In this document: positions 1 through 9,410 of the stretch, in pieces
Numbering within the stretch: the first letter of the stretch is position 1
How the letters are laid out: every line of letters begins with the position of its first letter
The notes under the pieces: model-generated
Database searches by the model: none
What the model saw: only the letters and a program-made list of their open reading frames with translations
Told to the model about the DNA's origin: nothing
Assembly: GCA_947385425.1 (NCBI GenBank)
Contig: CANDKY010000040.1
Coordinates: 1 to 32,288 of the forward strand
Direction of reading: 5' to 3'
Length of the DNA: 32,288 nt
Source: an uncultured Lachnospiraceae bacterium
Lineage (GTDB): Bacteria; Bacillota; Clostridia; Lachnospirales; Lachnospiraceae
Made by a program: the position numbers and the translations under genes

Positions 1-114
1 TTGAGATATATGGTCTGCAGCACCCCGAAAAGCTTAAGTTAATGACATTGGTTCATAAAGGTCGTACCTTTTGACATTTTTTATTCCGCATCGTGAATAA
101 TACATTTCCGTCCG

Positions 115-3100
115 TCACCCTATAAGGAAACATCCATGCACCACCGTCTGCCTGCCGCCCTCCTTATAAACCCGCACATCCAATATAAATTTCCCTCCTG
201 CCCTCTGTCCTGCCCTGTTCCCGGCTATCCAGTCATTCAGGTTATCCGCGATTTCCTGCGGCGTCCTGGCATCCCAGAAAATCGTTACCGGGATACGCAC
301 ATTGACCCCGCCCGGGTGCATAACCGCCGGATATTCATAAAATACCGCCGCATTTACCGCCAACCCGTAATTACTGATTTGCAATAGCCCGAAAAGCTCC
401 GTGACGGCCGTTTCCACTGTCGTTCCCGAAAGTACATACGGCGTTGCATAATCCGCGCAGATTTCAAGGGGCGCAAGCCCTGTCTCTTCCGTCCGGAATA
501 CAAATTCCCCGCTTACCTCTGCACCGCAGTCCCCGAATAAATTCTCATTCCTTATCAAACGTGACTTTACCTGCATCCGGCTGCATAAATATATAGGCAG
601 GCTTTTAAGCGCCATGGGAATGGAAACCCAACCGTTTCCATCCCTTTGCACCTTATCCGGCAGGGATAAAGCCGCGCCGGTTTCCTTTAGCTGCCTGTCC
701 ACCTCCTGCCGGTTCAGAACCTTTAACACAGCTTCCTCCCCGTCCACGGCAAACCCAAGCTTCAGCGTTATGCTCCCGCCGGTTCCGGCTCCGGCCGCCC
801 TACCCGCATCTTCCGGGCAGCAGCGCAGCCTTTCATCCGTATAATATTCTGCGTAAGCTGCCAGCTTCCGGTATCCTTCCTCCTGCGTACCGTCAGCCCC
901 AAGCATACCCAAAATACTGTCGCGTTCCAACTGGTAATGTGCCAGCACATCAATCGGATCCTCCCATACATTTGTCTGCGCAGGCAGCTCTTCATAGCAA
1001 AACCGCACTTCAAGCATGTCCTGGTTATAAACCTGGGCGGCAACAGTCCCTTCATAATAATAATGCAGCAGTTCTTCCCCGTCCGTTCCATTGCGCTGGC
1101 CCGTCATCTGCGGCGGCAGCGGGCACTCTTTCTTTGGAAAAGGCACCGGGATCTGCGCTGTCAGGTCTGTCTGCCCCGTAACCGGCTCTACAAGCCGCAG
1201 CCAGTCAGACCTTTCGTATCCCCCGATTCCTTCACGGATGTGATATTCCAAATACGGGAAACGGATGCTAAGCTGTTCCGGGCTGCCTGCCGTTTCCGGC
1301 AGAAACAGGCAGAACACACCGCTTCCGTCCGTACCTTCCGATTCCGGCTTGGATGCCAGGATCCCTTTCCCGTCCTGAATCTCCGGCTCCAGGCGGTATT
1401 TCCTTTCCTGTTTCCAACCGGACCGATAGGCACAGATAACACCTGTTCCATATGCCGATGTCAAATTATCCAGAAACCGTTCCCGCACCATATCCCGGAC
1501 TGTCTCGGACACAGCCGCGCCGCCGTCCCGTACAGGGCAAATCCTGTATGACAACTGCCCTGCCAGTTTTTTCTTACTCCCAACCAGCCGGCTGACCGTC
1601 TCCGGACAGACCGCCGAAGCCCGGCAGGCCAGGCCCACATCCAACGCCTGCTCGATATCCGAAAGGAACTGCTTCTCCCATTGGTTGACATCCGCATCTA
1701 CAAATTGCGCCGCCCCGTATCCTCCATCCCTGTCCGGAATCCGGATTTCCTTAGTCAAAAGCGAAACAGACAGCGGTTTCAACGCGTAATATTCCGGGCA
1801 TCTGACCGTTGCGCCTGATAGCGGGACTGCATACGGCGCAATACGGAAATTATCCACAACACAGTCCCCAACGGCATAGGGCTGCCCCTGCGTATCATAA
1901 GCAAGCCTGTAGCCCTTTACAGACTGCGCAAACCCTGTATGGAATGCTTCCTCTGGTTCCAGCGGCATGACTGCCGTTTTCGCTGCCAGCGCCGGATCCT
2001 TTTCCGTACCGCCAGCGCCCCTCTGCAAATACAAATCGAAACGCAGCGGGATAATCTCCTCCCGCTTCGCCTGGATATCCACCTCAAACATAACGGACGG
2101 TGCATCCCTGCTTTCGCCGCATTCCCACCGGTAAAGCATCTCTACATATTCGCAGATCTGCCCTTTTACACTGCCCGGCAGGATACTCCGGCAATCCGAA
2201 AGCGTACACTCGGCATAAACACGCAAATCATCCTGTGAGAACTGGTCGAGGGCAGACAACAGGAGCCCGCATTCCGCTGTCTTCATCCCCCGTACATCAC
2301 CCGCTAAATCACTGGCTGCCACGGAATCCCTCACTGCTTCCGGCTTCCCGCCCGCCACAGCGTCCTTCACTGGCCCAGAATCCCTGTCTGCCGCAGGCTC
2401 CCCCACTGCTTCCGGCTTCCCGCCCGCCACAACGTCCTTCACTGGCCCAGAATCCCTGCCTGCCGCAGGCTCCCCCACTGCACCACACGTAACAAAAATC
2501 TTCACGGCTCCGGCTTCCCCCCTGCCAAAGCCATAAGTCACCTTAGTATCCGGCAGTTCATGCAAACCGATGAGAAGGTCATTATATTTCCCCTCCGCCA
2601 GGCAGGAACCACAGGCAGTCTGGTTCCCCAGCACATCACGCAGCATGAGGGAAAGCACGCTGCGTTTCCCCACTGCCCCATAACGGCTCGGACCGTACAT
2701 TTTCCACGCAGGGAATACAAACTGATAACCCATCTGCCCTGTATCCGCTGTGCTTACGGTTCCATTATCCGCTGCTCTGTCCGCCGTACTGCCTGTCCCT
2801 CTGTCTGCTGCCCCGTCCGTACCGCCGTCCGACGCGCCTCCTGTTCCGCTTTCCATACCGCCGCCTGTCTCCCCCGACATGGACGGCAGGATGGGACGGG
2901 ACTCATATGCCCTCTTCTCCCCGTATTCCGATTCCGCCGTATAACCCAAAATCTGGAACAGCATTTGGAACCGGTTATCGGGTTTATATGGGCGGGCCAG
3001 CGTAAATCCGGCACAACCCGGCGGCAGAAGCGGCACTTTATCCCTTTCCTCATCACCATAAAACGTTATACCGCCCGGCTCCTCCCGCAGGCAGACCGCA

Positions 3101-6100
3101 CGCACTGCATCCCCGCATGCCTGCCCGTCAAAACGCACTGCCAGGATCAGTTCCCCATATCCCTCCTCATTGAAATGATCTTCGGGCACAAAATCCTGCT
3201 CCCCATACATCCATAAATTCTCTCCCGTAACCGTACTTTCCCATAAAAGTCTCAAAAATGCGGGCATATCCGTTAAGTCCGCCAGGAAATCATTTCTTCC
3301 CGTTTCCCTGTTCCCCAAAGAAGCCGTTCCGAAAACGGAGTGGGTTACTGTAGACAATTTCGTCTGGATCACCCTGCACACGCCGCCTAATGCCGGAAGC
3401 AGCATTTTCTGCCCGCTCTGAAGCCGATCCGGGAAATAAAAGAAAAACCCGCTCAACCCCTCCGCCCCGAGCAAAGTATACAGCAATTCCGTCTCATCCC
3501 CCCGTACACCGGCCACCGCATAAATGCCCTTTTCCTTCCTGTACAGGCGGACGTTCAATACGGAGCCCCACCAAAGCGGATCCACCCCGGCGCCTTCCTT
3601 TTCCAACCGCAGCGCGCAGGAATGCCTGCCCAGATATCCATACATGGAATCCGGCAGCATCCCCAAATATTGCCTCATATCACCGCCCCCGGCAATCTCC
3701 CATCCGGAAACGCCCGTCCAGCACTTCGGACGGTAATCAAAATCCGGAATCTGCGCTATCCCGCCCAAAGCCTCCGTTTTCTCTTCCGGCAGCCAGGATG
3801 AAATCAAACCGGCCGGAATTTCCAGTAATTCCGTATCCACCGCAATCCATGCCGCATCCGGGCGGGCGCCAAGCCGCAGCCTGCAGTCCGTAACCGGACA
3901 CGGGAGCGGAAACTGCTGCCGCAATACCTCATACAACGGTTTTAAGCCAGTGTCCGTATTGGCAGGCAAACCGGACTGCGGTTCAAAGATTCTCGTCCCC
4001 TGCAAAAATGCCCTTGATATCACAGCGCCGATTTCCTTCACGGAGGTATTCCCCATCAGCCGGCTTCTCAATACATGTACCGGGATTTCCCGCGGCTCTG
4101 CTATATGCAGTGTCTGCCTTCCGTCCAAAGAAGCAGTCCCCCCATAAATGCACCCTGCCAGGGCCTCCATACCGAACCTTTCGGCAAAATACCCTGCATC
4201 CGCCCGCTGCCTTCCCTCTTCCATCTGCACATTTTCCAGCTCTATCCTGCATCCGGGCCGTAGGCAGGCCGTCTCCCAAAGCGGGAATTCCCACGGCCTG
4301 CCGTTAAAATACGGATACAGCCGCCGGAATACGGACGCTGCCGTGCCCATATCCAGAATTTTATCCAAATTTCTGCCAAGGGACAACATACTCTCCCGCA
4401 GCATACCCTGTACCTTTTCTTCCGTCCGGCTTTCCGCTTCCCATGCATACGGCTGTTTCCTTCTCTCCGTCCGGCTTTCCGCTTCCCATGCATACGGCTG
4501 TTTCCTTCCTTCCGTCCGGTTTTCCTCACCTCCGGCATACGGCTGCTTCCTTCCTCCCGTCCGGTTTTCCTCACCTCCGGCATACGGCTGCTTCCTTCCT
4601 CCCGTCCGGTTTTCCTCCTCTCCGGCATATGGCCGCAGCTTGCCTAAAACAGCCGCCTCTTTCGCCAGGCGCACTACGGTATCCCCCGCAAATGCCCGGC
4701 GGACCGATCCATCCGGCATTTTAACTGCCGTTTCCCCATATCTCTGACATTCCCACTGCAGATCAATATGCGGATTGTCCTTCAGAATCCGCTCCGCATA
4801 GGAACTGAAATAAACCTCCCCCTCCGAAAAACGGGCCGCATACATTGCCGCTTCCCCGGCCCGTGCATGGTCCAGGGCATCCCCCATGCCAAACAGGCCG
4901 GCCGCAGCAACCCCCGGATTTTCCGCAAAAAGTCCGCCACGGTGCGCAATTCCCTGCCAAAGCTGCTCCGGTGCCAGGCCGTACCGCAGGGCAAGATCAT
5001 TTAAAGTATCTCCCGGCCGCGTTTGGATGACAAGCTTCGGTACGGAAGCAACAACAAGGCTCATATCCGGGTTCCCGGCAAGCAGCGCCTCCGCCGCTAT
5101 GCCGTAATCTTCCAGGGCTTCCGCAAGCGTACCGCATTCCGCATCCAGCCCCCGGAACAGTTCCGCGGTTTTTCCGGTTAACTGCTCCGCGGCCAGCCTC
5201 ACCCAGTCCGTCAGTATCACGCCGCAGAGCGGAACCTTCTCCTGCCCGTTTCGCGCCTGCATGATTTCCTGCGGCAGTTCATAAGACGGATTGGCATTCA
5301 GCCATGCGTAATACTCCGCCAGCTTCCGGAAATCATCTTCTCCCGCCATTTTCTCATCATAACAAATAACGGTTTCATTTACCTGCAAAATAAGCTCGGG
5401 CAGCATAGGAAACAGGATACCTCCCGTCTCACTGCAGCCATCCTCATCGACAGATTCCTTTGACATCCTGACATGCACCCGGATATGCTCCGCAAAAAGC
5501 TGCCGGACAAATGCATAATCAATGGTTTCCGCCCGCAATGCTTCCTGCAGCGCACACAGATATTGCCGCCCCATCCGTTCCATTCCCTCAGGGCATAAAA
5601 TACGAAACAGCAGATCCGCCAATGAAGCCATATCCTCTTCACTGATAAACAAGGGGAATGCCATACAATAATCCCCGCCTTCCGTCAGTGAACAAAAGGG
5701 GAGCAGGACCGCCGTAATACTTATCCGCCCCTGCGCACTGTCCGGATGCAGGCAGACATTGGTTAATCCGCTTCTGTTTCCATTTTCCCCCGCCCCCGTC
5801 TCCCTTCCTGCCGGGACCGACTTTTCCGCCGCTAAAGACACCTTCCCCCCTGCCGGGGCCGGCCTTTCCGCCGCTAAGTTCTCCCTCCCCTTTGCCGGAA
5901 CCGGGATTTCCTCTGCCGATCCTGACGGATTTTTAAGCTGCCACGGCGTACTTTCCTCCGACCCGAACGAAAATTCCGCACGCTGGTGGAAATGGAATGA
6001 AAAAGAAATTTTAATAAACAATATTTTTATGTAGGCACTGAGTTCCAGTTCCAAATCCACTGCAAGAAGCGCGCGGCGATAGCTTTCCAACGTCATCTCG

Positions 6101-9100
6101 CAGAACGCCGTTATCTGTGCGGAAGCGCTGACGGCAATGATTTTAAAGTCAACATCCAGGAAGACAGTCCCCGATACTCCGGCCATCGCATAAACCTTAT
6201 AATAAAACCCCTGCCGTGCGCCGGTATCTTTGGGCTGGAATACGGCAAACACCCCCTCAAACATCCCAAATGCCGTCAGCGACACCCCGCCCCTGGCAAT
6301 TCCCAGATCAAAAGAACGCGATAACCCCACGGACAGCCCGATCCCTATTTTCACGACCGGGGAAAATGCCCCGTTTGTAATCTCCGGCACAGACTGTACG
6401 GCATCGCCATGGAAAACACCAAAATATATGCCCCCTTTCCCCATATAAATTCCAAACGCCATTCCCCATGACCTGGAAAAATCCCCGTTATGCGGGAATC
6501 CCAAATCCAGATAAAAACTCCCGTCCGTATACACTTCCACCAATATTTCCCCAAGGTAAAAGCGCACCGCACCCAAATCAATCTCTGAATACTGTTTCGG
6601 AAGTGTCAGCCTGCAATGGAACATGCCTGTTTCATCACTGATTTTTTTGTAAAAAAGTTCCAGGAACAGCCCCTGGAAAACCGCCAGCGGAGACTTATCC
6701 GGCACATCAATCCGGATAGCCGCGCCGTAGATTTCCGGGTCATACAATAACAGCCATATATGAAACAAATCCTGATAGGAAAAGTCCGAGGCAATAAGCC
6801 ACCCGCCCTGCTTCCTGCAGGAAAAATCCGGGATGCCGGAACACGGCGCCAGTGCCTTGCGGATATTTACGACCATATCCTGTATGGAATCCCCCTCCGC
6901 TTCTAACTCCAGACGGCTGCCAATGCCCAGATAGGCAATGTGGAATTTCTGCCCGTCCGTAGCCGCATTATCAGCCGGGCTTCCGTTCTGCGCATCCCAG
7001 GAAAGCGGTTCCTCCGGGGTATATTTCTGCCCGAGGCATGACCCGGTCACAATATAACGTATCTGCCCGTCTTCGTAAGAAACCCCGATTTGCTCGATAT
7101 CAACCAGGCCCGCTATGCTGCGGTTCACCTGATACAGGAAAAAAGCGGTTGTCCTTTCCCCGTCCCAGTCAATCCGGAACAGAAAATCCGACAATTTAAT
7201 CCGGTCCAGCACATCCCATGGCGGCGGAAGATAGTTACGCGCATTCGGATTTACCAGACGTATCAGGCCAAGGACAATGTCGCCAAGGGTCGTATTCCCA
7301 AGGGAAACCCGAAGGCTGTGGCGGGACTGCTCCTTCTTATATACCGCTTCCAGATACTTGTCCATAAGCCCGATGCGGAACAGATATGCCTTATCCTTCC
7401 GGTAAACATTATCCACCTGCGCCAAAGCGGTAAAAATCCCAAGCTGCAAATAGACCGCCAATGCCGCTTCCTTTTCTTCCCCGCACAGCCTCAGCCGCAG
7501 CCGCGCGCCGGCTGTCGGGCGTATTCCCAGGATATCAAACCACAGTTCACAGGACACAAACAAACAAAACTCTCTTTTTTCTACCGCATAAGACACAAGA
7601 AAGTCCTGAAGCCTGACCCCGGCGGCGGCAGTGTCCGTCACTTCCCTTCCCAGCACCGCCTGTATCAATGCGCCGAGATCTACTGTCCCGTATGCCAGAC
7701 CTCCCAAAAGCATCCACTCTTCCTTTTCATACACGGCAGACACGGAAAAAGCAAACTTCTGCCTGCTGCCGCCCTGCTCATAGGAAAAGGCAAGCCTGCC
7801 GGAAATCCCAAACCCCTTTTCCCCGCCGGAATAATCGAGAAATGCATGGATATTCTCCAGTTGGAATAAAAGCGTATCCGTAACCGGCAGGCTCAGCGCA
7901 TCGCAAACATCCATGGAAAGCCGCAGGCTGCGCATAATCGCATTTCCCTCGATCTCCATTGAAGTAATTGCATTTGCCCCCTGCCAGAAACCGGGAAGCC
8001 GGATCCCGCTTTGGGCTGCAATCCCCTGCAAAGTTTCATCCCCCTGCAGGATAAGCCTCCCCTGGAACTGCATCTGCGGTATATAAGCCGATACCTCGCC
8101 GTACAGCTTTAACTTCCCAAGCCCCAAAGCCGCGCCTGCGGCCAAAAACAGCGTTGCGGAGGGCTTTGCACCCTGCGGCCTGCTTGCCTCCCATACCGCA
8201 TCCAACCGTTCCAGCGTAAGATTAGGCAGGAAAATCTCCAGCGGCCCGTCAAGGGAGAAAATGCCCCTCGCATACTGCGGCAGGATACTGTCAAAAGTAT
8301 TGCCGCCGTCCCTGCACTGGTACACCAGATCCAGGCGTTTCAGCCCAAAAGAAGAGAAAAATGCCCCTTGCGGCAAAAATATCTGCTGCGCCGGCAGGGA
8401 AAGCAGCCCGCCCAGCATTTCCATAATATCCGGGACGGCAAGCGGCGGATTGGAAACCGCCGAATACTGCCAGACATCCTGCGCCCCTCCGAACAGCCCC
8501 GTATAAAACGTTACGGCCCTGTCCTGCCCCTTCACTGCGATTTCCCATTGCATATAGGCCCTGCTAACCATCTGCGGCCCTTCGGCGCGGCGGTTTTCCT
8601 CCGTGTCCAGGACAAGCATTCCCGTCCCTTCCCCAATCGGCAGCGACACGCTCTGCCCGGCCTGCAGATTCAGTTTTAGCTGTGTATAATCAAACCGGTA
8701 CGGCGCCAAAACCCCCTCCGTGGGCATGGCATCCGCCAGAAGCCATGCATAACTGTCCCACCGTGTGTCGGATTTCTTCCGTCCGGCCAGCCCTTTTAAC
8801 GATACATCCGTTAATTCGCTGCCATAGGAAAGCGTCAGGTTCGTCATGGAAAATCCGGCAAACAGGCTTTCCTCCGGCTTGCCCCCGCCTGGCAGAAACG
8901 GCGCAGGGCTGCACAAAAAATCCGCCAGATCCACATTCCCCGGAACAGACAGCAGCGCCCGATAGGAAAGCGTATCTTCCGTTTCCTGCATAGTTTCTAT
9001 GGAAATTCTCCCTTTCGGGATATGCAACGAAGCGTTTATGGAAGGCAGCTCCCCTTCTATGCGGACAAACTGCCCCGCATCCTGCAGGCTGCAGTCCGAT

Positions 9101-9243
9101 AAAGACAGCGTATCCACCCCCAGCCATAAAAACAGGCTGTTGTACAATTTTGCCGCCATGCCATATTCCAGCCGTAACTGCCTGCCGCTGTATCTTCGGG
9201 TTAATTCCCGGTACAATTCCTCCATCCCTATCTTTACTGCCAC
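115..9243 (-). CDS. Giant beta-rich protein with LysM motif, function unknown (3042 aa)
   Basis: Last and largest gene of the leftward giant-protein operon. I chose the GTG at 9243 because GGGAGG lies 7 nt upstream; the frame stays open 47 codons further but without a comparable site. Residues 1-1100 are dominated by short alternating hydrophobic/polar strands, with a glycine-rich block near 930-1100 (KIGIGLSVGLSRSFDLG type). A Pro/Ala/Glu/Gly linker follows at about 1098-1161. One LysM-like motif (TRPGDTLNDLALRYGLAPEQL) lies at about 1402-1445. A five-copy 15-residue repeat (unit PYAGGEENRTGGRKQ) spans about 1534-1611, and further Gly/Ala/Asp-rich linkers lie near 2118-2171 and 2252-2311. 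No signal peptide or clear membrane helix is visible. LysM folds bind N-acetylglucosamine polymers in wall proteins and also occur in phage-tail and injection-system parts. The glycine-rich strand pattern recalls giant DUF6603/LysM proteins, which is recollection only. Function is not assigned. The reading frame is certain; the role is not. Confidence 0.85.
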   Translation of the reverse strand: MAVKIGMEELYRELTRRYSGRQLRLEYGMAAKLYNSLFLWLGVDTLSLSDCSLQDAGQFVRIEGELPSINASLHIPKGRISIETMQETEDTLSYRALLSVPGNVDLADFLCSPAPFLPGGGKPEESLFAGFSMTNLTLSYGSELTDVSLKGLAGRKKSDTRWDSYAWLLADAMPTEGVLAPYRFDYTQLKLNLQAGQSVSLPIGEGTGMLVLDTEENRRAEGPQMVSRAYMQWEIAVKGQDRAVTFYTGLFGGAQDVWQYSAVSNPPLAVPDIMEMLGGLLSLPAQQIFLPQGAFFSSFGLKRLDLVYQCRDGGNTFDSILPQYARGIFSLDGPLEIFLPNLTLERLDAVWEASRPQGAKPSATLFLAAGAALGLGKLKLYGEVSAYIPQMQFQGRLILQGDETLQGIAAQSGIRLPGFWQGANAITSMEIEGNAIMRSLRLSMDVCDALSLPVTDTLLFQLENIHAFLDYSGGEKGFGISGRLAFSYEQGGSRQKFAFSVSAVYEKEEWMLLGGLAYGTVDLGALIQAVLGREVTDTAAAGVRLQDFLVSYAVEKREFCLFVSCELWFDILGIRPTAGARLRLRLCGEEKEAALAVYLQLGIFTALAQVDNVYRKDKAYLFRIGLMDKYLEAVYKKEQSRHSLRVSLGNTTLGDIVLGLIRLVNPNARNYLPPPWDVLDRIKLSDFLFRIDWDGERTTAFFLYQVNRSIAGLVDIEQIGVSYEDGQIRYIVTGSCLGQKYTPEEPLSWDAQNGSPADNAATDGQKFHIAYLGIGSRLELEAEGDSIQDMVVNIRKALAPCSGIPDFSCRKQGGWLIASDFSYQDLFHIWLLLYDPEIYGAAIRIDVPDKSPLAVFQGLFLELFYKKISDETGMFHCRLTLPKQYSEIDLGAVRFYLGEILVEVYTDGSFYLDLGFPHNGDFSRSWGMAFGIYMGKGGIYFGVFHGDAVQSVPEITNGAFSPVVKIGIGLSVGLSRSFDLGIARGGVSLTAFGMFEGVFAVFQPKDTGARQGFYYKVYAMAGVSGTVFLDVDFKIIAVSASAQITAFCEMTLESYRRALLAVDLELELSAYIKILFIKISFSFHFHQRAEFSFGSEESTPWQLKNPSGSAEEIPVPAKGRENLAAERPAPAGGKVSLAAEKSVPAGRETGAGENGNRSGLTNVCLHPDSAQGRISITAVLLPFCSLTEGGDYCMAFPLFISEEDMASLADLLFRILCPEGMERMGRQYLCALQEALRAETIDYAFVRQLFAEHIRVHVRMSKESVDEDGCSETGGILFPMLPELILQVNETVICYDEKMAGEDDFRKLAEYYAWLNANPSYELPQEIMQARNGQEKVPLCGVILTDWVRLAAEQLTGKTAELFRGLDAECGTLAEALEDYGIAAEALLAGNPDMSLVVASVPKLVIQTRPGDTLNDLALRYGLAPEQLWQGIAHRGGLFAENPGVAAAGLFGMGDALDHARAGEAAMYAARFSEGEVYFSSYAERILKDNPHIDLQWECQRYGETAVKMPDGSVRRAFAGDTVVRLAKEAAVLGKLRPYAGEEENRTGGRKQPYAGGEENRTGGRKQPYAGGEENRTEGRKQPYAWEAESRTERRKQPYAWEAESRTEEKVQGMLRESMLSLGRNLDKILDMGTAASVFRRLYPYFNGRPWEFPLWETACLRPGCRIELENVQMEEGRQRADAGYFAERFGMEALAGCIYGGTASLDGRQTLHIAEPREIPVHVLRSRLMGNTSVKEIGAVISRAFLQGTRIFEPQSGLPANTDTGLKPLYEVLRQQFPLPCPVTDCRLRLGARPDAAWIAVDTELLEIPAGLISSWLPEEKTEALGGIAQIPDFDYRPKCWTGVSGWEIAGGGDMRQYLGMLPDSMYGYLGRHSCALRLEKEGAGVDPLWWGSVLNVRLYRKEKGIYAVAGVRGDETELLYTLLGAEGLSGFFFYFPDRLQSGQKMLLPALGGVCRVIQTKLSTVTHSVFGTASLGNRETGRNDFLADLTDMPAFLRLLWESTVTGENLWMYGEQDFVPEDHFNEEGYGELILAVRFDGQACGDAVRAVCLREEPGGITFYGDEERDKVPLLPPGCAGFTLARPYKPDNRFQMLFQILGYTAESEYGEKRAYESRPILPSMSGETGGGMESGTGGASDGGTDGAADRGTGSTADRAADNGTVSTADTGQMGYQFVFPAWKMYGPSRYGAVGKRSVLSLMLRDVLGNQTACGSCLAEGKYNDLLIGLHELPDTKVTYGFGRGEAGAVKIFVTCGAVGEPAAGRDSGPVKDVVAGGKPEAVGEPAADRDSGPVKDAVAGGKPEAVRDSVAASDLAGDVRGMKTAECGLLLSALDQFSQDDLRVYAECTLSDCRSILPGSVKGQICEYVEMLYRWECGESRDAPSVMFEVDIQAKREEIIPLRFDLYLQRGAGGTEKDPALAAKTAVMPLEPEEAFHTGFAQSVKGYRLAYDTQGQPYAVGDCVVDNFRIAPYAVPLSGATVRCPEYYALKPLSVSLLTKEIRIPDRDGGYGAAQFVDADVNQWEKQFLSDIEQALDVGLACRASAVCPETVSRLVGSKKKLAGQLSYRICPVRDGGAAVSETVRDMVRERFLDNLTSAYGTGVICAYRSGWKQERKYRLEPEIQDGKGILASKPESEGTDGSGVFCLFLPETAGSPEQLSIRFPYLEYHIREGIGGYERSDWLRLVEPVTGQTDLTAQIPVPFPKKECPLPPQMTGQRNGTDGEELLHYYYEGTVAAQVYNQDMLEVRFCYEELPAQTNVWEDPIDVLAHYQLERDSILGMLGADGTQEEGYRKLAAYAEYYTDERLRCCPEDAGRAAGAGTGGSITLKLGFAVDGEEAVLKVLNRQEVDRQLKETGAALSLPDKVQRDGNGWVSIPMALKSLPIYLCSRMQVKSRLIRNENLFGDCGAEVSGEFVFRTEETGLAPLEICADYATPYVLSGTTVETAVTELFGLLQISNYGLAVNAAVFYEYPAVMHPGGVNVRIPVTIFWDARTPQEIADNLNDWIAGNRAGQRAGGKFILDVRVYKEGGRQTVVHGCFLIG
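2334..2480 (-). repeat. Two-copy 72-bp tandem repeat inside the giant gene
   Basis: Two nearly identical 72-bp units, starting at 2334 and 2406, encode a 24-residue segment with the core EPAAGRDSGPVKD and a following AGGKPEAV. The copies differ at only a few bases, which points to recent duplication. The segment is Gly/Pro/Ala/Asp-rich and is probably a linker between folded domains. Confidence 0.85.
4416..4635 (-). repeat. 45-bp tandem repeat inside the giant gene
   Basis: About five copies of a 45-bp unit encode the 15-residue motif PYAGGEENRTGGRKQ and variants (AWEAESRTERRKQPY in the copies nearest 4416). The period is a multiple of three, so copy number can change without breaking the frame. 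The encoded stretch is charged, with Tyr-Ala anchors, and lies between the LysM region and the next folded region. It is probably a flexible linker. Confidence 0.9.
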
Positions 9244-9410
9244 TTTCCTACCTCCCAAAACCATAGACTCTTGGAAACTCCCATAAAATTTAATCCCTCC
9301 AGGCGCGCATCCCCCACAAATTGCATCGCATATCTGTCGGAAAGTATTTTTAAGACACGCTCCAGTTGTCCGCGAAACAGCCATCCGGAGGGGTTATTAA
9401 CCTTTTGCAT
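9234..9410 (-). CDS. Possible small coupled gene between the hydrolase and the giant gene (58 aa)
   Basis: A third reading frame across the hydrolase/giant junction gives a protein-like sequence: MQKVNNPSGWLFRGQLERVL, then a segment with KILSDRYAMQFVGDARLEG, ending SLWFWEVGKWQ. It overlaps the last 61 bases of the hydrolase gene and runs 10 bases past the GTG start of the giant gene, which would suit translational coupling. The start at 9410 has only a weak ribosome binding site. An internal ATG (MGVSKSLWFWEVGKWQ) is preceded by GGAGGG at 10 nt. It could be a real small protein, a leader peptide, or the original C-terminus of the hydrolase displaced by a frameshift. No family is recognised. 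Confidence 0.4.
   Translation of the reverse strand: MQKVNNPSGWLFRGQLERVLKILSDRYAMQFVGDARLEGLNFMGVSKSLWFWEVGKWQ

Noticed and set aside
72-100. TTGACA on the plus strand as a promoter
   Set aside because: No acceptable -10 box at 16-18 bases, and it points into the antisense of the giant gene.
34-105. 23-codon minus-strand ORF (MYYSRCGIKN...) nine bases after the giant gene
   Set aside because: Too short, weak ribosome binding site, no recognisable motif, and too near the window edge to judge.
2560-3216. Long plus-strand ORFs opposite the giant gene (up to about 218 codons), and similar ones opposite other large genes
   Set aside because: Arg/Pro/Cys/His-rich composition typical of antisense frames in GC-rich genes, with no ribosome binding sites or domains.
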